Origin: Hetaerina americana
Lineage: Eukaryota; Arthropoda; Insecta; Odonata; Calopterygidae
Assembly (NCBI GenBank): GCA_022747635.1
Contig: JAKTNV010000160.1
Coordinates: 310,001-374,000, forward strand
Reading direction: 5' to 3'
Length of the DNA: 64,000 nt
Part shown: one piece after another, positions 12,879-23,445 of the stretch
Layout of the letters: every line of letters begins with the position of its first letter
How positions within the stretch are numbered: the stretch's first letter is position 1
The notes under the pieces: generated by a model
Databases searched by the model: none
The model's input: only the letters and a program-made list of their open reading frames with translations
Told to the model about the DNA's origin: nothing
Translations under genes and position numbers: made by a program

Positions 12879-13582
12879 GAGACCGTGTTGACGTCGCAAA
12901 AGACATGATTTGCGAGGCTGAATCCGATCCCACATTCATCAAAAGGATCATTACTGGAGACGAGACGTGGGTTTATGAGTACGACACGCAATCCAGACAT
13001 CAGGCAAGTGAATGGCGTTCACCAAATGAGCCGAGACCAAAAAAACCACGTCGTTTTCAGTCAAAAAAGAAGGCAATGCTGACGGTTTTCATGGATTACA
13101 ACGGTGTAGTGCATCATGAATTTTTGCCAGAAGGCCAGACAGTAAACAAAGAGTATTATTTGGGCGTTATGAGACGTTTGCGTGAAGCAATTCGCCGAAA
13201 GAGACCAGAAACGTGGGCAGAAAACTCGTGGATTTTGCACCATGATAACGCACCGTCGCACAGTGCTATCATTATTCGTAATTTTTTGACGAAAAATGCA
13301 ACAAATACCATCCAACAGCCACCGAATTCACCTGATTTGGCTCCCTGTGACTTCTTTCTGTTCAATCGAGTTAAAAAACCATTACGGGGAACGCGTTTTA
13401 GCAGCCGAGAGGAAGTAATGGAAAAATCGCAGGAAGCACTGATGGACATACCGAAAACCGAATATAAAAAATGTTTCGAGGATTGGATCAAGCGCTGGCA
13501 TAAGTGTGTTGCAGTCGATGGGGATTACTTTGAAGGGGACAATATAGATTTAGATGAATAAACTTGTATTTTTAATTTTCTG

Positions 13583-13588
13583 AATAAA
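13583..13588 (+). terminator. Putative polyadenylation signal of the mariner
   Basis: AATAAA lies 21 bases after the transposase stop codon and just before the right inverted repeat, overlapping its first base. The position suits 3'-end formation of a transposase transcript. The hexamer is common in A+T-rich DNA, so its use is inferred. Confidence 0.5.
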
Positions 13589-13614
13589 TTCCGGGAAATT
13601 TTTGATCAAGGTAG
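13588..13614 (-). repeat. Right terminal inverted repeat of the mariner
   Basis: This is the 27-bp right end, attccgggaaatttttgatc through to the terminal gtag. Read inward it matches the left end except at base 17. The element stops sharply here, and satellite text resumes after the TA at 13615-13616. Confidence 0.95.
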
Positions 13615-13616
13615 TA
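13615..13616. other. Right TA target-site duplication of the mariner
   Basis: This is the second copy of the TA flank. It is followed directly by aatcattaaagacaag, the normal continuation of the satellite monomer interrupted at 12282. Confidence 0.95.
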
Positions 13617-16600
13617 AATCATTAAAGACAAGAAATGAGCATAAAACTACCTCAGCGCAAGTGTTAATGTTAGTAAAAGAGTCAAAATTTCCAGAAATAT
13701 TGCGAAAAACAACAATCTCTATTTTAGAGTGAATGTTTGAGGTGTATAGAAGGCATTTATTTCATTTTTAGAAATTTTAATTTTTCACATTTTTCCATGA
13801 AAAGTTCTTAGGTGAAAATCTCACTCGACACGAATCAAACAAAAATGTTTCCATGGTGTGTATTGTTGTTCATTTTCATCAAATAAACAAAATAAAACCC
13901 AGAATAAATCATTAAAGACAAGAAATGAGCATAAAAGATGCCTCAGCGCAAGTGTTAATGTTAGTAAAAGAGCCCAAATTTCCAAAAATATTGCGAAAAA
14001 CAACAATCTTCCATTATAGAGTGAATCTTTGAGGTGTATAGAAGGCATTTATTTCATTTTTAGAAATTTTAATTTTTCTCATTTTTCCATGAAAAGTGCC
14101 AATACACCCTCTTTGGGTTCTAGGTGAAAATCTCACTCGACACGAATCAAACAAAAATGTTCCCATGGTGTGTATTGTTGTTCATTTTCATCAAATAAAC
14201 AAAATAAAACCCAGAATAAATCATAAAAGACAAGAAGTGAACATTAAAGATGCTTCAGCGCAAGTAATAATGGTAGTAAAAGAGCCCATATTCCAAAAAA
14301 TATTAACAAAAAAACAATCTTCCGTTTTAGAGTGACTGTTTGAGGTGTATAGATGGCATTTATTTCATTTTTAGAAATTTGAATTTTTTACATTTTTCCA
14401 TGAAAAGTGCCAATACCCCCCCCTTTGGGTTCTAGGTGAAAATCTCACTCGACACGAATGAAACAAAAATGTTTCCATGGTGTGTTTATTTGTTCAGTTT
14501 CATCAAATAAACAAAATAAAACCCAGAATAAATCATTAAAGACAAGAAATGAGCATAAAAGATGCCTCAGCGCAAGTGTTAATGTTAGTAAAAGAGCCCA
14601 AATTTCCAAAAATATTGCGAAAAACAACAATCTTCCATTATAGAGTGAATGTTTGAGGTGTATAGAAGCTATTTATTTCATTTTTAGAAATTTTAATTTT
14701 TCACATTTTTCCATGAAAAGTGCCAATACCCCCCCTTTGGGTTCTAGGTGAAAATCTCACTCGAAACGAATCAAACAAAAATGTTTCCATGGTGTGTATT
14801 GTTGTTCATTTTCATCAAATAAACAAAATAAAACCCAGAATAAATCATTAAAGACAAGAAATGAGCATAAAAGATACCTCAGCGCAAGTGTTAATGTTAG
14901 AAAAAGAGCCCAAATTTCCAAAAATATTGCGAAAAACAACAATCTTCCTTTATAGAGTGAATGTATAGGTGTATAGAAGGCATTTATTTCATTTTTAGAA
15001 ATTTTAATTTTTCACATTTTTCCATGAAAAGTGCGAATACCCCCCCTTCGGGTTCTAGGTGAAAATCACACTCGACACGAATCAAACAAAAATGTTTCCA
15101 TGGTGTGTATTGTTGTTCATTTTCATCAAATAAACAAAATAAAACCCAGAATAAATCATTAAAGACAAGAAATGAGCATAAAAGATGCCTCAGCGCAAGT
15201 GTTAATGTTAGTAAAAGAGCCCAAATTTCCAAAAATATTGCGAAAAACAACAATCTTCCATTATAGAGTGAATGTTTGAGGTGTATAGAAGGCATTTATT
15301 TCATTTTTAGAAATTTTAATTTTTCACATTTTTCCATGAAAAGTGCCAAAGCCCCTTTGGGTTCTAGGTGAAAATCTCACTCGTTACGAATCAAACAAAA
15401 ATGTTTCCCTGGTGTGTATTGTTGTTCATTTTCATCAAATAAACAAAATAAAACCCAGAATAAATCATTAAAGACAAGAAATGAGCATAAAAGATGCCTC
15501 AGCGCGAGTGTTAATGTTAGTAAAAGAGCCAAAATTTCCAAAAATATTGCGAAAAACAACAATCTTCCATTATAAGGTGAATGTTTGAGGTGTATAGAAG
15601 GCATTTATTTCATTTTTAGAAATTTTAATTTTTCACATTTTTCCATGAAAAGTGCCAAAGCCCCTTTGGGTTCTAGGTGAAAATCTCACTCGTTACGAAT
15701 CAAACAAAAATGTTTCCCTGGTGTGTATTGTTGTTCATTTTCATCAAATAAATAAAATAAAACCCATATTAAATCATTAAAGACAAGAAATGAGCATAAA
15801 AGATGCCTCAGCGCGAGTGTGAATGTTAGTAAAAGGGCCCAAATTTCCAAAAATATTGCGAAAAACAACAGTCTTCCATTATAGAGTGACTGTTTGAGGT
15901 GTATAGATGGCATTTATTTCATTTTTAGAAATTTGAATTTTTTACATTTTTCCATGAAAAGTGCGAATACCCCCCCCTTTGGGTTCTAGGTAAAAATCTC
16001 ACTCGACACGAATCAAACAAAAATGTTTCCATGGTGTGTATTCTTCTTCATTTTCATCAAATAAACAAAATAAAACCCAGAATAAATCATTAAAGACAAG
16101 AAATGAGCATAAAAGATGCCTCAGCGCAAGTGTTAATGTTAGTAAAAGAGCCCAAATTTCCAAAAATATTGCGAAAAACAACAATCTTCCATTATAGAGT
16201 GAATGTTTGAGGTGTATAGAAGGCATTTATTTCATTTTTTGAAATTTTAATTTTTCACATTTTTCCATGAAAAGTGCCAATACCCCCCCTTTGGGTTCTA
16301 GGTGAAAATCTCACTCGACACGAATCAAACAAAAATGTTTCCATGGTGTGTATTGTTGTTCATTTTCATCAAATAAACAAAATATAACCCAGAATAAATC
16401 ATTAAAGACAAGAAATGAGCATAAAAGATAACTCAGCGCAAGTGTTAATGTTAGTAAAAGAGCCCAAATTTCCAAAAATATTGCGAAAAAGACAATCTTC
16501 CATTTTAGAGTGAATGTTTGAGGTATATAGAAGGCATTTATTTCATTTTTAGAAATTTTAATTTTTCACATTTTTCCATGAAAAGTTCTTAGGTGAAAAT

Positions 16601-18427
16601 CTCACTCGACACGAATCAAAAAAAAATGTTTCCATGGTGTGTATTGTTGTTCATTTTCTTCAAATAAACAAAATAAAACCCAGAATAAAGCATTAAAGAC
16701 AAGAAATGAGCATAAAAGATGCCTCAGCGCAAGTATTAGTGTTAGTAAAATAGCCCAAATTTCCAAAAATATTACAACAAACAACAATCTTCCATTATAG
16801 AGTGAATGATTGAGGTGTATAGAAGCCATTTATTTCATTTTTAGAAATTTTAATTTTTCACATTTTTCCATGAAAAGTGCCAATACCCCCCCCTTTGGGG
16901 TCTATGTGAAAATCTCACCTGACCCGAATCAAACAAAAATGTTTCCATGGTGTGTATTGTTGTTCATTTTCATCAAATAAACAAAAAAAAAGCCCGAATA
17001 AATCATAAAAGACAAGAAATGAGCATAAAAGATGCCTCAGCGCAAGTGTTAATGTTAGTAAAAGAGCCCAAATTTCCAAAAATATTGCGAAAAACAACAA
17101 TCTTCCATTATAGAGTAAATGTTTGAGGTGTATAGAAGGCATTTATTTCAATTTTAGAAATTTTAATTTTTCACATTTTTCCATGAAAAGTACCAATACC
17201 CCCCCCTTTGTGTTCTAGGTGAGAATCTCACTCGACACGAATCAAACAAAAATGTTTCCATGGTGTGTATTGTTGTTCATTTTCATCAAATAAACAAAAT
17301 AAAACCCAGAATAAATCATTAAAGACAAGAAATGAGCATAAAAGATGCCTCAGCGCAAGTGTTAATGTTAGTAAAAGAGCCCAAATTTCAGAAAATATTG
17401 CGAAAAACAACAATCTTCCATTTTAGAGTGAATGTTTGAGGTATATAGAAGGCATTTATTTAATTTTTCGAAATTTTAATTTTTCACATTTTTCCATGAA
17501 AAGTTCTTAGGTGAAAATCTCACTCGACACGAATCAAACAAAAATGTTTCCATGGTGTGTATTGTTGTTCATTTTCTTCAAATAAACAAAATAAAACCCA
17601 GAATAAAGCATTAAAGACAAGAAATGAGCATAAAAGATGCCTCAGCTCAAGTGTTAGTGTTAGTAAAACAGCCCAAATTTCCAAAAATATTGCAACAAAC
17701 AACAATCTTCCATTATAGAGTGAATGTTTTAGGTGTATAGAAGGCATTTATTTCATTTTTAGAAATTTTAATTTTTCACATTTTTCCATGAAAAGTCCAA
17801 ATACCCCCCTTTTGGGTTCTAGGTGAAAATCTCACTCGACACGAATCAAACAAAAATGTTTCCATGGTGTGTATTGTTGTTCATTTTCATCAAATAAACA
17901 AAATAAAACCCAGAATTAATCATTAAAGACAAGAAATGAGCATAAAAGATGCCTCAGCGTGAGTGTGAATGTTAGTAAAAGAGCCCAAATTTCCAAAAAT
18001 ATTGCGAAAAACAACAATTTTCCATTATAGAGTGAATGTTTGAGGTGTATAGAAGGCATTTATTTCATTTTTAGAAATTTTAATATTTCACATTTTTCCA
18101 TGAAAAGTGCCAATACCCCCCCTTTGGGTTCTAGGTGAAAATCTCACTCGTTACGAATCAAACAAAAATGTTTCCCTGGTGTGTATTGTTGTTCATTTTC
18201 ATCAAATAAACAAAATAAATTCCAGAATAAATCATTAAAGACAAGAAATGAGCATAAAAGATACCTCAGCGAAAGTGTTAATGTTAGTAAAAGAGCCCAA
18301 ATTTCCAAAAATATTGCGAAAAACAACAATCTTCCATTATAGAGTGAATGTTTGAGGTGTATAGAAGGCATTTATTTCATTTTTAGAAATTTTAATTTTT
18401 CACATTTTTCCATGAAAAGTGTCAATA

Positions 18428-18437
18428 CCCCCCCCCC
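18428..18437. repeat. Longest C-tract of the satellite (C10)
   Basis: Each full-length monomer has a run of C before tttgggttctagg. Here it reaches ten. Most monomers have six to eight, and D-to-I boundaries have four (for example after 2249 and 29034). The run behaves as a small homopolymer microsatellite within the satellite. Confidence 0.85.
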
Positions 18438-18454
18438 TTTGGGTTCTAGGTGAA

Positions 18455-19389
18455 AATCTCACTCGACACGAATCAAACAAAAATGTTTCCATGGTTTGTA
18501 TTGTTGTTCCTTTTCATCAAATAAACAAAAAAAAACCCAGAATAAATAATTAAAGACAAGAAATGAGCATAAAAGATGTCTCAACGCAAGTGTTAATGTT
18601 AGTTAAAGAGCCCAAATTTCCAAAAATATTGCGAAAAACAACAATCTTCCATTATAGAGTGAATGTTTGAGGTGTATAGAAGGCATTTATTTCATTTTTA
18701 GAAATTTTAATTTTTCACATTTTTCCATGAAAAGTGCCAATACCCCCCCCTTTGGGTTCTAGGTGAAAATCTCACTCGACACGAATCAAACAAAAATGTT
18801 TCCATGGTGTGTATTGTTGTTCATTTTCATCAAATAAACAAAATAAAACCCAAAATAAATCATAAAAGACAAGAAGTGAACATTAAAGATGCTTCAGCGC
18901 AAGTTATAATGGTAGTAAAAGAGCCCATATTCCAAAAAATATTAACAAAAAACAATCTTCCGTTTAAGAGTGACTGTTTGAGGTGTATAGATGGCATTTA
19001 TTTCATTTTTAGAAATTTGAATTTTTTACATTTTTCCCTGAAAAGTGCCAATACCACCCCTTTGGGTTCTAGGTAAAAATCTCACTTGACACGAATCAAA
19101 CAAAAATGTTTCCATGGTGTGTATATTTGTTCATTTTCATCAAATAAACAAAATAAAACCCAGAATAAATCATTAAAGACAAGAAATGAGCATAAAAGAT
19201 GCCTCAGCGCAAGTGTTAATGTTAGTAAAAGAGCCCAAATTTCCAAAAATATTGCGAAAAACAACAATCTTCCATTATAGAGTGAATGTTTGAGGTGTAT
19301 AGAAGGCATTTATTTCATTTTTAGAAATTTTAATTTTTCACATTTTTCCATGAAAAGTGCCAATACCCCCCCTTAGGGTTCTAGGTGAA
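18455..19389. repeat. Three-monomer group G-B-F, isolated copy
   Basis: Three consecutive monomers carry the markers of later-module members in the same order. The G type has ttgttccttttcatc and gatgtctcaacgc. The B type has gaagtgaacattaaag and gtaataatgg (here gttataatgg). The F type has tgtatatttgttc. The G copy is more diverged from its later relatives (gttagttaaag, aataattaaag), which suggests that the G-B-F order is older than the amplified six-monomer module. Confidence 0.75.
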
Positions 19390-20948
19390 AATCCTACTCG
19401 ACACGAATCAAACAAAAATGTTTCCATGGTGTGTATTGTTGTTCATTTTCATCAAATAAACAAAATAAAACCCAGAATAAATCATTAAAGACAAGAAATG
19501 AGCATAAAAGATGCCTCAGCGCAAGTGTTAGTGTTAGTAAAAGAGCCCAAATTTCCAAAAATATTGCGAAAAACAACAATCTTCCATTATAGAGTGAATG
19601 TTTGAGGTTTATAGAAGGCATTTATTTCATTTTTAGAAATTTTAATTTTTCATATTTTTCCATGAAAAGTGCCAATTCCCCCCCCTTTGGGTTCTGGGTG
19701 AAAATCTCACTCGACACGAATCAAATAAATATGTTTCCATGGTGTGTATTGTTGTTCATTTTCATCAAATAAACAAAATATAACCCAGAATAAATCATTA
19801 AAGACAAGAAATGAGCATAAAAGATGCCTCAGCGCAAGTGTTAATGTTAGTAAAAGAGCCCAAATTTCCAAAAATATTGCGAAAAACAACAGTCTTCCAT
19901 TATAGAGTGAATGTTTGAGGTGTATAGAAGGCATTTATTTCATTTTTAGAAATTTTAATTTTTCACATTTTTCCATGAAAAGTGCCAATTGCCCTTTGGG
20001 TTCTAGGTGAAAATCTCACTCGACACGAATCAAACAAAAATGATTCCATGGTGTGTATTGTTGTTCATTTTCATCAAATAAACAAAATAAAACCCAGAAT
20101 AAATCATTAAAGACAAGAAATGAGCATAAAACTACCTCAGCGCAAGTGTTAATGTTAGTAAAAGAGCCAAAATTTCCAAAAATATTGCGAAAAACAACAA
20201 TCTTCCATTATAGAGTGAATGTTTGAGGTGTATAGAAGGCATTTATTTCATTTTTAGAAATTTTAATTTTTCACATTTTTCCATGAAGAGTGCGAATACC
20301 CCCGCCTTTGGGTTCTAGGTGAAAATCTCACTCGACACGAATCAAACAAAAATGTTTCCATGGTGTGTATTGTTGTTCATTTTCATCAAATAAACAAAAT
20401 AAAACCCAGAATAAATCATTAAAGACAAGAAATGAGCATAAAAGATGCCTCAGCGCGAGTGTGAATGTTAGTAAAAGAGCCCAAATTTCCAAAAATATTG
20501 CGAAAAACAACAGTCTTCCATTATAGAGTGAATGTTTGAGGTGTATAGAAGGCATTTATTTCATTTTAAGAAATTTTAATTTTTCACATTTTTCCATGAA
20601 AAGTGCCAATACCCCCCCCTTTGGGTTCTAGGTGAAAATCTCACTCGACACGATTCAAACAAAAGTGTTTCCATGGTGTGTATTGTTGTTCATTTTCATC
20701 AAATAAACAAAATAAAACCCAGAATAAATCATTAAAGACAAGAAATGAGCATAAAAGATACCTCAGCGCAAGTGTTCATGTTAGTAAAAGAGCCCAAATT
20801 TCCAAAAATATTGCGAAAAACAACAATCTTCCATTATAGAGTGAATGTTTGAGGTGTATAGAAGGCATTTATTTCATTTTTAGAAATTTTAATTTTTCAC
20901 ATTTTTCCATGAAAAGTGCGAATACCCCCCCTTTGGGTTCTAGGTGAA

Positions 20949-21260
20949 AATCTCACTCGACACGAATCAAACAAAAATGTTTCCATGGTGTGTATTGTTG
21001 TTCATTTTCATCAAATAAACAAAATAAAACCCAGAATAAATCATTAAAGACAAGAAATGAGCATAAAAGATGCCTCAGCGCAAGTGTTAATGTTAGTAAA
21101 AGAGCCCAAATTTCCAAAAATATTGCGAAAAACAACAATCTTCCATTATAGAGTGAATGTTTGAGGTGTATAGAAGGCATTTATTTCATTTTTAGAAATT
21201 TTAATTTTTCACATTTTTCCATGAAAAGTGCCAATACCCCCCCTTTGGGTTCTAGGTGAA
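20949..21260. repeat. Canonical satellite monomer (type A, 312 bp)
   Basis: This is the reference copy used for phasing. It reads from aatctcactcgacacgaatc through gtttccatggtgtg, the A-rich centre, gatgcctcagcgcaagtg, gagcccaaatttcc, aacaacaatcttcc, a T-rich tail and the C-tract to ttctaggtga. I counted about 100 G or C in a consensus copy, near 32%. The 312-bp length is close to two nucleosome repeats, a size often seen among animal satellites; any meaning for chromatin is inferred. Confidence 0.9.
21215..21227. other. Short dyad in the satellite monomer
   Basis: TTTTC-CAT-GAAAA is a perfect five-base inverted repeat around a three-base centre. It occurs in nearly every monomer just before the C-tract and is one of the most constant segments; it is also kept in the shortened type E. 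It could be a protein-binding site, but nothing in the sequence proves binding. It does not resemble the CENP-B box. Confidence 0.45.
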
Positions 21261-22198
21261 AATCTCACTCGACACGATTCAAACAAAAGTGTTTCCATGG
21301 TGTGGATTGTTGTTAATTTTCATCAAATAAACAAAATAAAACCCAGAATAAATCATTAAAGACAAGAAATGAACATAAAAGATACCTCAGCGCAAGTGTT
21401 AATGTTAGTAAAAGAGCCAAAATTTCCAAAAATATTGCGAAAAACAACAATCTTCCATTATAGAGTGAATGTTTGAGGTGTATAGATGGCATTTATTTCA
21501 TTTTTAGAAATTTGAATTTTTTACATTTTTCCATGAAAAGGGCAAATACCCCCCCTTTGGGTTCTAGGTGAAAATCTCACTCGACACGAATCAAACAAAA
21601 ATGTTTCCATGGTGTGTATTGTTGTTCATTTTCATCAAATAAACAAAATAAAACCCAGAATAAATCATTAAAGACAAGAAATGAGCATAAAAGATACCTC
21701 AGCGCAAGTGTTAATGTTAGTAAAACAGCCAAAATTTCAAAAAATATTGCGAAAAACAACAATCTTCCATTATAGAGTGAATGTTTGAGGTGTATAGAAG
21801 GCATTTATTTCATTTTTAGAAATTTTAATTTTTCACATTTTTCCATGAAAAGTGCCAATACCCCCCCCTTTGGGTTCTAGGTGAAAATCTCACTCGATAC
21901 GATTCAAACAAAAGTGTTTCCATGGTGTGTATTGTTGTTCATTTTCATCAAATAAACAAAATAAAACCCAGAATAAATCATTAAAGACAAGAAATGAGCA
22001 TAAAAGATACCTCAGCGCAAGTGTTAATGTTAGTAAAAGAGCCAAAATTTCCAAAAATATTGCGAAAAACAACAATCTTCCATTATAGAGTGAATGTTTG
22101 AGGTGTATAGAAGGCATTTATTTCATTTTTAGAAATTTTAATTTTTCACATTTTTCCATGAAAAGTGCCAATACCCCCCCCTTTGGGTTCTAGGTAAA

Positions 22199-23445
22199 AA
22201 TCTCACTCGACACGAATCAAACAAAAATGTTTCCATGGTGTGTATTCTTGTTCATTCTCATCAAATAAACAAAATAAAACCCAGAATAAATCATTCAAGA
22301 CAAGAAATAAGCATTAAAGATACCTCAGCGAAAGTGTTAATATTAGTAAAAGAGCCCAAATTTCCAAAAATATTGCGAAAAACAACAATCTTCCATTATA
22401 GAGTGAATGTTCGAGGTTTATAGAAGGCATTTATTTCATTTTTAGAAATTTTAATTTTTCACATTTTTCCATGAAAAGAGCCAATAACCCCCCCTTTGGG
22501 TTCTAGGTGAAAATCTCACTCGACACGAATCAAACAAAAATGTTTCCATGGTGTGTATTGTTGTTCATTTTTATCAAATAAACAAAATAAAACCCAGAAT
22601 AAATCATCAAAGACAAGAAGTGAACATTAAAGATGCTTCAGCGCAAGTAATAATGGTAGTAAAAGAGCCCATATTCCAAAAAATATTAACAAAAAACAAT
22701 CTTCCGTTTTAGAGTGACTGTTTGAGGTGTATAGATGGCATTTATTTCATTTTTAGAAATTTGAATTTTTTACATTTTTCCATGAAAAGTGCCAATACCC
22801 CCCCCTTTGGGTTCTAGGTGAAAATCTCACTCGGCACGATTCAAACAAAAATGTTTCCATGGTGTGTATATTTGTTCATTTTCATCAAATAAACAAAATA
22901 AAACCCAGAATAAATCATTAAAGACAAGAAATGAGCATAAAAGATGCCTCAGCGCGAATGTGAATGTTAGTAAAAGAGCCCAAATTTCCAAAAATATTGC
23001 GAAAAACAACAGTCTTCCATTATAGAGTGAATGTTTGAGGTGTATAGAAGGCATTTATTTCATTTTTAGAAATTTTAATTTTTCACATTTTTCCATGAAA
23101 AGTGCCAATACCCCCCCCTTTGGGTTCTAGGTGAAAATCTCACTCGACACGATTCAAACAAAAGTGTTTCCATGGTGTGTATTGTTGTTCATTTTCATCA
23201 AATAAACAAAATAAAACCCAGAATAAATCATTAAAGACAAGAAATGAGCATAAAAGATACCTCAGCGCAAGTGTTAATGTTAGTAAAAGAGCCAAAATTT
23301 CCAAAAATATTGCGAAAAACAACAATCTTCCATTATAGAGTGAATGTTTGAGGTGTATAGAAGGCATTTATTTCATTTTTAGAAATTTTAATTTTTCACA
23401 TTTTTCCATGAAAAGTGCCAATACCCCCTTTGGGTTCTAGGTGAA
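22199..23445. repeat. Four-monomer group I-B-F-C, copy 1
   Basis: This group has the same members as the later module but lacks the G monomer. The I type reads attcaagacaagaaataagc and gcgaaagtgttaatatt, B follows directly after gagccaataaccc, then F, then C with acgattcaaacaaaagtg. The B body here reads atcatcaaagac. It is repeated about 4052 bp downstream at 26251-27500. Confidence 0.78.

Larger units (their letters stand above)
12488..13561 (+). pseudogene. Mariner transposase, two frameshifts
   Basis: This DNA-cutting and joining enzyme would be 357 residues long with both shifts resolved, close to the usual 345-350. The start is the ATG at 12488, in frame with the family-like N-terminus MDLNLQQRTCIKFCVKNGF. 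The frame moves by one at the A-run 12598-12604 and returns at the A-run 12872-12878. Between them the second frame carries TVVYQWHERF, the linker SGRPSTS and the second helix-turn-helix (TIREIAEDLNIAYGSAQDIV). The catalytic domain follows with TGDETW (D codon 12959-12961), HHDNAPSH (D codon 13244-13246) and SPDLAPCDFF (D codon 13349-13351). Exactly 34 residues separate the last two aspartates, the mariner DD34D signature. The position of the usual WVPHEL motif reads RRVAAKLV, a form I recall from other insect mariners. There are no in-frame stops apart from those created by the shifts. The stop codon is TAA at 13559. As sequenced, it should not make full-length protein. Confidence 0.93.
12283..13614 (+). 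mobile_element. Mariner-family DNA transposon, 1332 bp, full length
   Basis: A complete-looking class II element is inserted in a satellite monomer at about base 89-90 of the monomer phase used here. It has 27-bp terminal inverted repeats, a TA duplication, a 5' leader of about 180 bp, one transposase reading frame on the plus strand (12488-13561, frameshifted) and an AATAAA signal before the right end. Mariner elements move by cut and paste using the encoded DD34D transposase, which binds the inverted repeats in the nucleus. Length, ends and motifs all fit the family. I do not assign a mariner subfamily. The interrupted monomer is the shortened type: 90 bp lies before the insertion and 200 bp after it. 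It is the only transposon among about 200 monomers. Confidence 0.97.

Noticed and set aside
13061..13491. Two minus-strand open frames inside the mariner
   Set aside because: They lie antisense to the conserved catalytic domain of the transposase, whose motifs are clear on the plus strand.
18428..18440. G-quadruplex from the C-tract (G-run on the minus strand)
   Set aside because: Each monomer has only one long run, about 300 bp from the next, so four nearby G-runs are not available.
20953..21180. Recurrent minus-strand open frames of about 60-100 codons as a family of small membrane-protein genes
   Set aside because: They follow the satellite period, are broken in B and several other monomers, and most shared variants are amino-acid changing. 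No start context, intron or separate gene structure is seen. They are by-products of the repeat.
20949..21260. CENP-B box in the satellite monomer
   Set aside because: I looked for the TTCG....A..CGGG pattern on both strands of the canonical monomer and found none. No centromere claim is made from motifs.
20949..21260. Monomer as an internal dimer of about 156 bp
   Set aside because: Only the short word tttccatg occurs twice per monomer (near bases 32 and 269), and the text around the two copies does not align.
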